A DNA stretch of 12,128 nucleotides from assembly GCF_003248605.1 (NCBI RefSeq), contig NZ_QFPF01000076.1, positions 1 to 12,128 of the forward strand, written 5' to 3'. The stretch's first letter is position 1. Each line of letters begins with the position of its first letter. The position numbers and the translations under genes were made by a program. A model generated the notes under the pieces. That model did not search any database. It was not told the origin of the DNA and saw only the letters and a program-made list of their open reading frames with translations. Positions 1 through 5,305 of the stretch are shown here, piece after piece. This stretch comes from Microbacterium sp. GTDB lineage: Bacteria; Actinomycetota; Actinomycetes; Actinomycetales; Microbacteriaceae.

Positions 1-37
1 CACACGCAACAACCTGGATGACCTTCCGGACCTGTGA
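1..37 (+). CDS. 3' end of an unidentified plus-strand gene (partial)
   Basis: An open frame enters from the left edge at base 2 and reads TRNNLDDLPDL before a TGA at 35-37. A perfect 14-bp inverted repeat starts 17 nt later, which is where a terminator would be expected. Eleven codons are too few to assign a family. The call rests only on the open frame and the hairpin behind it, and it could be chance. Confidence 0.25.
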   Translation, partial: TRNNLDDLPDL

Positions 38-53
38 CGGCCCGCCCAGACAC

Positions 54-90
54 GTGAAGGACCGCCCCGCAAGGACGGGCGGTCCTTCAC
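54..90. terminator. Bidirectional intrinsic terminator hairpin
   Basis: Arms 54-67 and 77-90 are perfectly complementary over 14 bp (GTGAAGGACCGCCC and its complement) with a 9-nt loop. A T-rich run (CATTTCT) follows on the plus strand. It sits between the apparent stop of a plus-strand gene at 37 and the stop of the minus-strand HTH gene at 114, so it can serve both converging genes. The U-tract is weak, as is common in high-GC actinobacteria. Confidence 0.7.
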
Positions 91-113
91 CATTTCTACG
101 AAGGGGTCGTCGC

Positions 114-419
114 CTACGCGATCTTCGCCTTCGTCGGCTCACGGAGGGCGACACCGGCCTTGAGGATGGCCGTGCGCATCGTCTCCTGGTTCAACTCGAG
201 CCGACTGGCGACCTGCGAGAGCGACAGCCCCGTCTTGTAAAGCTGAGCCGCTTCGCTCACCTGTTCTGGCGTTAGCGACTGCCGTCGGACGACAACCTTC
301 TTCGTGCGTAGGATTCCAATGATCGTGGACTTGGCGACGCCGTAGTCCTTTGCGAGCTGTGTTGTGGTGTGCCCAGCTTCGTAGCGCGTGGCTACATCGG
401 CCCGTGCTTCGTCGCTCAA
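114..419 (-). CDS. Small double helix-turn-helix protein (start uncertain, possibly 5'-truncated)
   Basis: The frame ends at TAG 114-116. It encodes two consecutive helix-turn-helix-like units: one around TTTQLAKDYGVAKSTIIGIL and one around LSLSQVASRLELNQETMRTA. Both have the spacing seen in resolvase/Hin-type and transposase HTH domains. It may therefore be a small DNA-binding regulator or the C-terminal DNA-binding part of a lost recombinase. The start is the problem. No in-frame ATG or GTG follows the strong hairpin at 554-597. The first usable codon is TTG at 417-419, with GGAG about 9 nt upstream, giving 101 aa. The frame stays open to 677, and the stretch just upstream (SATPVTPTQIREIL... 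to WNR) also looks coding, so the protein may really be longer, or the gene may have lost its 5' end. That the frame is real is fairly likely; its function is not established. Confidence 0.55.
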   Translation of the reverse strand: MSDEARADVATRYEAGHTTTQLAKDYGVAKSTIIGILRTKKVVVRRQSLTPEQVSEAAQLYKTGLSLSQVASRLELNQETMRTAILKAGVALREPTKAKIA

Positions 420-553
420 ACGGTTCCAGCTCCGCTTGACGCGCGGTTGGAACTCGCGGGGAGAATCCCCGCCGGAGCCCAGAATCTCGCGGATCTGGGT
501 CGGCGTAACTGGGGTGGCTGAATTATTGGAACAGAGGTAGACAACCTCGACCG

Positions 554-597
554 GAATGAGAAACGGGTCGGCCGAAAGGCCGGCCCGTTTCTCATTC
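554..597 (-). terminator. Very strong hairpin with GAAA loop, probable terminator
   Basis: Arms 554-573 and 578-597 pair over 20 bp with a single G-T wobble (568/583) around a GAAA loop (TTTC on the other strand). The arms carry AAAC and GTTT blocks, so the stem ends in a T-rich run on either strand. It lies 85 bp after the stop of the minus-strand membrane protein gene (682) and just before the HTH frame. Its likely job is to end the membrane-protein transcript and insulate the HTH gene. Confidence 0.75.
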
Positions 598-681
598 CCG
601 CGAGCGATGGGCCCCCCGGGAGGCTCCGCGCGCCGTGCAGCGGCGGGCTGCGCCCTGGGTCTGATGGAGCCCCGCAAGTTC

Positions 682-948
682 CTACCGGGTCGGCGCCAGT
701 CGTCGACCGAGTAGGAATGCGAGGGCGAGCAGCCCGATGACTGTCACCGCCAGGCCGATGAGGGCGACGGGGGTGAGGGCCAGAGAGCCAGGCGGATAGA
801 CAACCTCTGCAGTCAGAGGCTGATAGGCGAACCAACCGAACGACGAGACGGGGGTCGCAAGACCTATCACGGCCGCTACCGCGCCTGTGAGGGTGACTGC
901 GCCCGCCACTATCCAACTGAGCAAAGCGACGCGGTCCAGGGTTCCCAT
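682..948 (-). CDS. Small two-helix membrane protein, unknown function
   Basis: The protein has 88 aa if ATG 946-948 is used. Hydrophobic segments lie at about residues 8-29 (VALLSWIVAGAV...) and 59-81 (LTPVALIGLAVTVIGLLALAF). Between them is a short loop containing FGWFAYQPLT and a PPG turn, and the protein ends in a basic tail (GRRLAPTR). By positive-inside reasoning this suggests a two-span protein with the C-terminus in the cytoplasm. The frame runs upstream to 1143, but those residues are polar, low in complexity and unlike a membrane protein. A TATGCT box sits 6 nt before the chosen ATG, which supports this start and a leaderless message. Short membrane proteins with an FGWFAY-like loop are, from memory, common in Microbacterium, but I know of no assigned role. 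Confidence 0.7.
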   Translation of the reverse strand: MGTLDRVALLSWIVAGAVTLTGAVAAVIGLATPVSSFGWFAYQPLTAEVVYPPGSLALTPVALIGLAVTVIGLLALAFLLGRRLAPTR

Positions 949-954
949 GGTTGA

Positions 955-960
955 AGCATA
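955..960 (-). promoter_or_regulatory. -10 box of a leaderless promoter for the small membrane protein
   Basis: On the minus strand TATGCT ends 6 nt before ATG 948. That spacing puts the transcription start at or next to the start codon, the usual leaderless layout in actinobacteria. No convincing -35 hexamer is visible. The interval from here to the SRPBCC gene at 1208 (about 250 bp, divergent genes) shows no other recognisable element. Confidence 0.5.
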
Positions 961-1207
961 TGAGTCGAGCGCCTGACCGACGGTGCCCCACCTGGAGCCT
1001 GACCCGCTTCCCAGGACGCTCGGTTGTGGCCCCGACGATGATTTCCATCTGAGCCACCATGACACCGGGGCACCGTACGCCGGTCGTCCAGTGCGCCAAC
1101 GCCCTTCCCGCAAGCGGATGGACGTGTGGATGTCTCTTTCCACCCGAAAGGTGCCCGAGAGGGCAGGCCCGTAGCCCGGACGACCATCGAGATGAGATGA
1201 TCCCGCG

Positions 1208-1729
1208 ATGAGGAGCCATCACGTCAGCCAGGTCATCGCCGCGCCGCCAGATGCCGTGTACGAGTACGCCTCGAACCTCGATAATCTTCCGAAGTGGGCG
1301 GCGGGCCTCGCGCGGGCTGAGATCACCCGAGACGGCGACGTCCTGCTCGTTGAATCTCCCATGGGCCGGGTGGAAGTTCGTTTCGTTGAGCAGAATCGCT
1401 TCGGTGTCCTCGATCACGACGTGACTCTGCCATCCGGGACCGTGGTGACAAACCCGGTTCGTGTCCTGTCGCATCCAGAGGGCGCCGAGGTGGTCTTCAC
1501 GGTGCGCCAGATCGAACTGGACGACGACGAATTCACCCGAGACATCGAGATGGTTGCGGCCGACCTGCAGCGGCTCGGAAGCCAGGTCACCGAAGTTCAC
1601 GCCCGGACAGAACAGCTCGAAGTAGCTCGGGACGCGCGCGAGCTACGCGACGCGAAAGCTGCCGACGATGGCAACCGGGTATCGCTGGCGGAACTGCGGG
1701 CTGAGCTCGACGGGAGCAACGGGTCGTAG
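1208..1729 (+). CDS. SRPBCC-fold (polyketide cyclase/START-like) protein with an atypical C-terminal tail
   Basis: The protein has 173 aa. Residues 1 to about 125 look like a small SRPBCC ligand-binding domain. It opens with the typical strand (SHHVSQVIAAPPDAVYEYAS), then LDNLPKWAAGLA, a run of beta strands, and closes with the start of the long C-terminal helix (DEFTRDIEMVAADLQRL). Such proteins bind hydrophobic ligands or act as cyclase-like or stress-related proteins; the ligand cannot be read from the sequence. The final 45 residues do not continue the usual helix. They read TEQLEVARDARELRDAKAADDG and then NRVSLAELRAEL, which resembles the acidic, toxin-neutralising tail of Phd/YefM/RelB antitoxins. 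The junction lies near residue 126. A possible RelE remnant follows directly. The gene may thus be a chimera formed by deletion or recombination. The ATG at 1208 starts just before the conserved domain; its ribosome site is weak. Confidence 0.7.
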   Translation: MRSHHVSQVIAAPPDAVYEYASNLDNLPKWAAGLARAEITRDGDVLLVESPMGRVEVRFVEQNRFGVLDHDVTLPSGTVVTNPVRVLSHPEGAEVVFTVRQIELDDDEFTRDIEMVAADLQRLGSQVTEVHARTEQLEVARDARELRDAKAADDGNRVSLAELRAELDGSNGS

Positions 1730-1779
1730 CTTGCCCGCGCCCCTGGCGCTCAGGAGGAAAGGCTGCGGCGCAACCTGTC

Positions 1780-1915
1780 AGACTCGCTGACACCTTGACC
1801 GGCGTGGGTAACCGAGCCGATTCGCCGGAAACCTCAAGCGCATCCAGGTGAGCTGCGCGTGATGCATCAGCGGCCCGTAGCGCGGTCGTCCAGCGCGACA
1901 GATCGAAAACGCACA
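1780..1915 (+). pseudogene. Possible decayed RelE/ParE-type toxin fragment
   Basis: No intact frame exists here. Pieces in different frames line up in order with the RelE core: LADTLTG (about 1782-1803), then TEPIRRKPQAHPGELRVMH (1811-1867), then after a one-base shift SAARSAVVQRDRSKTH (1867-1914). In intact relatives the order is roughly ENPhRvGKpLrgEL, then gmhSARRGxYRVvYrIDD, then a T-rich strand. It lies just behind the antitoxin-like tail of the preceding gene, where the toxin of a phd/relE pair would be. The reading was made by eye, needs at least two frameshifts and may be overinterpreted. Confidence 0.3.
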
Positions 1916-1926
1916 AGGGGATCCGT

Positions 1927-2403
1927 CTACGTGATCAGACCAACGAGGTGGGAAACCCCTGGGAGCAGGCCAATTAGTGGCCATGCTCCCAGCAACATAA
2001 CTCCAAGGAGGACGATGCCGGCCATCACGGTCGCGGGACGTTGACGACCGACGGTGAAAGCAGTCGCTACCGTCGCCGTGTAGATCACAAGGGACACGAC
2101 GCTGATCACCATCGCTGTGCCCTCACGGTAGGAGGGCATGCGATTGGTCGGCGGTGGCATTATCGTTGGGCAGACGACTGGCCCTGCGGGAACGGCCACC
2201 AACCAGATCACAGCGAGCGTGGCGACCGCGACAAGCGTCGCAGTCACGATCAGACCGACCCGCACTCGGGAGCGTTGGCGAGGCTTCGCGCCGATACTGA
2301 CCGGTCCTCCTCCGAAGGAGGCGCGTTTGCGGCGGCTCGCATTTTCCGGCGTCGAGCGCCGGTGCCCGTTTACCTCGCCCGTTGACGATGCCCACAGGGG
2401 CAC
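1927..2403 (-). CDS. Three-helix membrane protein, unknown function
   Basis: The protein has 158 aa from GTG 2401-2403. A polar, basic N-terminal region (residues 1-47) precedes three hydrophobic segments: about 48-70 (VGLIVTATLVAVATLAVIWLVAV), 96-118 (AMVISVVSLVIYTATVATAF) and 123-146 (VMAGIVLLGVMLLGAWPLIGLL). The first loop holds a cysteine and several prolines (VCPTIMPPPTNR), which suggests an exposed segment. The start is uncertain. No ribosome site precedes GTG 2403. A strong GGAGGAGG (minus strand, about 2306-2313) lies inside the frame with no start codon at normal distance, and an in-frame GTG at 2265 would leave only the membrane part. Nothing indicates a family. The region upstream to the tRNA carries no clear promoter. 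Confidence 0.6.
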   Translation of the reverse strand: MPLWASSTGEVNGHRRSTPENASRRKRASFGGGPVSIGAKPRQRSRVRVGLIVTATLVAVATLAVIWLVAVPAGPVVCPTIMPPPTNRMPSYREGTAMVISVVSLVIYTATVATAFTVGRQRPATVMAGIVLLGVMLLGAWPLIGLLPGVSHLVGLIT

Positions 2404-2501
2404 GTCTAACGCAACAGCTTCTGGTGCCCAGCCGAACTCGCCGCGTTGCGCTCACGTGGCGTCTGTTTGTGCCTCAATGCCAGGGGACAAGTTAGCAACT
2501 C

Positions 2502-2612
2502 ATGACCAGCACAGCCTCGCCGCTGACCGCATCGGCACGGGCCGAGCAGTTCAACGACGAATGCCAAGCGAACTTGCACCTAACCAGGATCCGCCGCTTG
2601 ATGAAGGGGTGA
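2502..2612 (+). CDS. Possible 36-aa ORF
   Basis: ATG 2502 opens a 36-codon frame (MTSTASPLTASARAEQF... ending RIRRLMKG) closed by TGA 2610-2612. Third codon positions are G/C-rich in the first half, and the product is probably helical with a basic end. A GGGGA run lies 16 nt before the ATG, too far for an ideal ribosome site. It could be a small protein, a fragment of a disrupted gene or chance. It is the only coding candidate in the 277-bp stretch between 2404 and the tRNA. Confidence 0.2.
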   Translation: MTSTASPLTASARAEQFNDECQANLHLTRIRRLMKG

Positions 2613-2680
2613 TCGCGCAGCTAACGCAGTCGCATCTACCTTGCGAAAGTGTCATCTGGCTTGAGAACCAACACTCTCGG

Positions 2681-2751
2681 AGGGGATGACGGGAATCGAA
2701 CCCGCGCTATCAGCTTGGGAAGCTGAAGTTCTGCCATTGAACTACATCCCC
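2681..2751 (-). tRNA. tRNA-Gly (anticodon CCC)
   Basis: A full cloverleaf can be folded on the minus strand. The acceptor stem is GGGGATG/CATCCCC with discriminator U. The D arm is GTTC/GAAC with a 7-nt loop. The anticodon stem TCAGC/GCTGA has loop TTCCCAA, giving anticodon CCC for glycine GGG codons. The variable loop is TAGC. The T arm GCGGG/CCCGT encloses TTCGATT. The length is 71 nt. CCA is not encoded (CCG follows), so it must be added enzymatically. The gene diverges from dcd. Its 3' end faces the accessory patch at 1-2680. Confidence 0.95.
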
Positions 2752-2774
2752 GGCAGGCCTTTCGGCGCCCGGCC

Positions 2775-2780
2775 AGCATA
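2775..2780 (-). promoter_or_regulatory. Probable -10 box for tRNA-Gly
   Basis: The minus strand carries TTATGCT, containing the -10 hexamer TATGCT, 23 nt before the mature tRNA 5' end. This would leave a leader of about 17 nt for RNase P. A TTGACC further upstream is about 28 nt away, too far for a normal -35, so only the -10 is claimed. The remaining bases to dcd (2781-2955) show no feature. Confidence 0.45.
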
Positions 2781-2955
2781 ACAAACACCGCAGAGGCCGG
2801 CCGCGCGCGGTCAACACTCCGGAGCGATGTGACCGGTTACGCGCTTTCGGACGCATCGGCGAGGGCTTGTGCGCGAAGGTCCGGAATGTTGTCCGCTGAG
2901 GCAGCCGAACAGAGCCGCCCGACCGCGAGGCCGGATCCCGCCGCCGCCCGGTCGC

Positions 2956-2961
2956 TAGGCT
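2956..2961 (+). promoter_or_regulatory. -10 box of a leaderless promoter for dcd
   Basis: TAGGCT lies 6 nt before GTG 2968. With normal initiation 6-7 nt after the hexamer, the transcript starts at the start codon itself. The context CGCTAGGCTGA is nearly repeated before the next gene (CGCTAGGGTGG at 3583-3593). No ribosome site is present, in keeping with leaderless translation. Confidence 0.65.
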
Positions 2962-2967
2962 GACCCC

Positions 2968-3573
2968 GTGCTGCTCTCGGATCGTGACATCAGGCTCGAA
3001 CTCGACGCTCGCCGCATCGGACTCGACCCCTACGATCCCGCGATGGTGCAGCCCTCGAGCGTCGACGTGCGCCTCGACCGCTACTTCCGCCTCTTCGACA
3101 ACCACAAGTACCCCTTCATCGACCCCGCCGAAGACCAGCCCGAGCTGACCCGCCTGATCGAGGTCGCCCCGGACGAGCCGTTCATCCTGCACCCCGGCGA
3201 GTTCGCGCTCGGCGCGACGTTCGAGCAGGTCACCCTCCCGGACGACGTCGCGGCGCGGCTGGAGGGAAAGTCCTCGCTCGGCCGGCTGGGTCTCATCACC
3301 CACTCGACGGCGGGCTTCATCGACCCCGGCTTCACCGGCCACGTCACCCTCGAACTGGCCAACGTCGCGACGCTTCCGATCAAGCTCTGGCCGGGGATGA
3401 AGATCGGCCAGCTCTGCTTCTTCCGGCTCTCCTCGCCCACCGAGAACCCCTACGGCTCGGGCCCGTACGGCAACAGATATCAGGGCCAGCGCGGACCGAC
3501 GGCCTCCCGGTCGTTCCAGAACTTCCACCGCACGGATGTCGGAACCACCGACGCGGGATCCCTCGGCGCCTGA
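2968..3573 (+). CDS. dcd: dCTP deaminase (probably the bifunctional dUMP-forming type)
   Basis: The protein has 201 aa from a GTG start. Dcd converts dCTP to dUTP in the cytoplasm and feeds dTMP synthesis. Actinobacterial enzymes such as the M. tuberculosis one also hydrolyse the product to dUMP. The family blocks appear in order: QPSSVDVRL (28-36), [10 protein letters not shown] (100-109, with the phosphate-binding Ser and Arg), [20 protein letters not shown] (111-130, with Glu129 as the expected catalytic base) and [11 protein letters not shown] (142-152). The end, [13 protein letters not shown], is the nucleotide-covering tail, followed by about 18 residues, slightly longer than usual. The start is fixed by the leaderless promoter and by the family's N-terminus (MLLSDRDI). 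Bifunctionality is inferred from lineage. Confidence 0.95.
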   Translation: MLLSDRDIRLELDARRIGLDPYDPAMVQPSSVDVRLDRYFRLFDNHKYPFIDPAEDQPELTRLIEVAPDEPFILHPGEFALGATFEQVTLPDDVAARLEGKSSLGRLGLITHSTAGFIDPGFTGHVTLELANVATLPIKLWPGMKIGQLCFFRLSSPTENPYGSGPYGNRYQGQRGPTASRSFQNFHRTDVGTTDAGSLGA

Positions 3574-3585
3574 GCACCCTCTCGC

Positions 3586-3591
3586 TAGGGT
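3586..3591 (+). promoter_or_regulatory. -10 box of a leaderless promoter for the BCCT transporter
   Basis: TAGGGT is followed after 7 nt by GTG 3599. It lies in the 25-nt gap behind the dcd stop. This gives the transporter its own transcript, independent of dcd read-through, and points to GTG 3599 rather than the in-frame ATG at 3536 inside dcd. Confidence 0.6.
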
Positions 3592-3598
3592 GGGCGGC

Positions 3599-5305
3599 GT
3601 GAGCAACGAAAGCACCGCCGACCGCGCCGCCAGGACCGCCCCGGGATCCGTGCCCAGCAAGATCGCCCCGTGGGTCTTCTGGCCGGCGGCGACGATCGTC
3701 GTCGTCTTCAGCGCCTTCGCGATTCTCTTCCCAGACGCGGCCGAGGTCTTCTTCGACACCGTCCAGACCTCGATCGTCAACGCGTTCAACTGGTACTACG
3801 TGCTGATCGCGGCCTTCTTCGTCGTCTTCGCGGTGTTCATCGGCTTCAGCCGATTCGGTGACATCCGCCTCGGAAAGGACGACGACGAGCCCGAGTTCTC
3901 GCTGGGCGCCTGGTTCTCGCTGCTGTTCGCGGCGGGCATGGGTATCGGCCTCGTCTTCTACGGCGTCAGCGAGCCGCTCAGCCACTTCGTCGACCCGCGT
4001 CCCGGTGTCGCGGGCACGCCGGCGCAGCTTGCGCAGTCGGCGCTGACGCAGACGTACCTGCACTGGGGGATCCACGCGTGGGCGATCTACGTCGTCGTGG
4101 GGCTGGGGCTCGCCTACGCGATCCACCGCCGCAAGCGTCCCATCTCGATCCGCTGGGCGCTGGAGCCACTGCTGGGCAAGCGCGTGCGCGGCGGCTGGGG
4201 CAACACGATCGACGCGGTCGCGCTCGCCGGCACGATGTTCGGCGTCGCGACGTCGCTCGGGCTCGGCGTGCTGCAGATCAGCGCGGGCCTGGATTCGGCG
4301 GGTCTGTTCGAGCCGAGCCTGCCCCTGCAGATCGTGCTCATCGCGATCATCACCGTCTTCGTGCTGCTCTCGGTGCTCTCGGGAGTCACCCGCGGCATGA
4401 AGTGGCTCTCGAGCGGCAACCTGATCCTGGCGGCTGCCCTGCTGCTGTTCGTGCTGGTCGTGGGCAACACCGAGTACCTGCTGCGCGAGTGGGTGCAGTC
4501 CATCGGCGCCTACATCCAGAACTTCGTGGGCCTCAGCTTCACCGTCAGCGCCTTCCAGGGCACGGCGGGCGAGGAGTGGCAGGCCGCGTGGACCTCGTTC
4601 TACTGGGGCTGGTGGATCTCGTGGGCGCCCTTCGTCGGCATCTTCATCGCGCGCGTGAGCCGCGGCCGCACCGTGCGCCAGTTCGTCATGGGCGTACTGA
4701 TCGTGCCGACGCTGCTCGGCATCCTGTGGTTCGCCGTGCTCGGTGGCTCGGCGCTGTACCTCGAGCTGCAGAACCCCGGCTCGATGACCACGGCGGAGGG
4801 CGGCGTCGACCTCGAGGGAGCGCTGTTCCAGCTCTTCACGTACCTGCCCGCGGCGCCGGTCCTGACGATCGGGGCGATCGTGCTGATCGCGGTGTTCTTC
4901 ATCACCTCGTCCGACTCGGGCGCGCTCGTGATGGGCATGATCGCGACGGGCGGCAACGCCAACCCCGCACGCTGGGTGCGCACCTTCTTCACCCTCGCCA
5001 CGGCCGTCCTCGCCGTCGCCCTGCTGATCGCCGGTGGCCTGACGGCGCTGCAGACCGCGGCGATCATCATCGCCCTGCCCTTCAGCGTCGTGATGCTGCT
5101 GATCTGCTGGGCCACGATCATCGCGTTCCAGCGCGAGAGACGCGCGTACGACAAGGCCGAGCGCGCGCAGCTGCTCGATCACATCGGCGAGCACTACGGG
5201 CTCGAGGTCGAGCAGCAGGACGAGCGCGGCATCCGCTGGTCGCCGTTCCTCCGGCGTCGCGATCGCCCCGCGGACGAGAAGGCGGGGGATGCCGCCGGTC
5301 AGTGA
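3599..5305 (+). CDS. BCCT-family transporter (glycine betaine/choline/carnitine type)
   Basis: The protein has 568 aa, a normal length for the betaine/carnitine/choline transporter family, in the inner membrane with about 12 helices. TM3 carries GMGIGLVFYGVSEP (113-126). The GMGIG form is that of Na+-coupled betaine carriers such as BetP, not the altered motif of CaiT or BetT. TM8 carries the aromatic signature WTSFYWGWWISWAPFVG (331-347), which lines the quaternary-ammonium binding site. The C-terminal tail (about 515-568) is polar and charged, as in osmosensing members, though short. It probably imports a compatible solute, with glycine betaine as best guess; choline or ectoine cannot be excluded. 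The frame extends upstream to an ATG at 3536 inside dcd, but the -10 box at 3586 and the conserved TM1 position favour GTG 3599. The 3' end overlaps the convergent flavoprotein gene by 7 bp. Confidence 0.92.
   Translation: MSNESTADRAARTAPGSVPSKIAPWVFWPAATIVVVFSAFAILFPDAAEVFFDTVQTSIVNAFNWYYVLIAAFFVVFAVFIGFSRFGDIRLGKDDDEPEFSLGAWFSLLFAAGMGIGLVFYGVSEPLSHFVDPRPGVAGTPAQLAQSALTQTYLHWGIHAWAIYVVVGLGLAYAIHRRKRPISIRWALEPLLGKRVRGGWGNTIDAVALAGTMFGVATSLGLGVLQISAGLDSAGLFEPSLPLQIVLIAIITVFVLLSVLSGVTRGMKWLSSGNLILAAALLLFVLVVGNTEYLLREWVQSIGAYIQNFVGLSFTVSAFQGTAGEEWQAAWTSFYWGWWISWAPFVGIFIARVSRGRTVRQFVMGVLIVPTLLGILWFAVLGGSALYLELQNPGSMTTAEGGVDLEGALFQLFTYLPAAPVLTIGAIVLIAVFFITSSDSGALVMGMIATGGNANPARWVRTFFTLATAVLAVALLIAGGLTALQTAAIIIALPFSVVMLLICWATIIAFQRERRAYDKAERAQLLDHIGEHYGLEVEQQDERGIRWSPFLRRRDRPADEKAGDAAGQ

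Noticed and set aside
2306..2321. Small hairpin CCTCCT-CCGA-AGGAGG
   Set aside because: Six base pairs inside a coding frame with no T-run; it is probably incidental, although its minus strand contains a Shine-Dalgarno-like GGAGGAGG.
2630..2680. Sequence beside the tRNA 3' end (AAGTGTCATCTGGCTTGAGA) considered as an insertion-sequence end
   Set aside because: It looked vaguely familiar as an IS terminus, but no matching inverted end, target duplication or transposase fragment is visible.
2041..2689. Plus-strand frames at 2041-2385 and 2138-2689
   Set aside because: They lie largely opposite the three-helix membrane protein and show no domain or ribosome site. The hydrophobic helix pattern on the minus strand is the better explanation.
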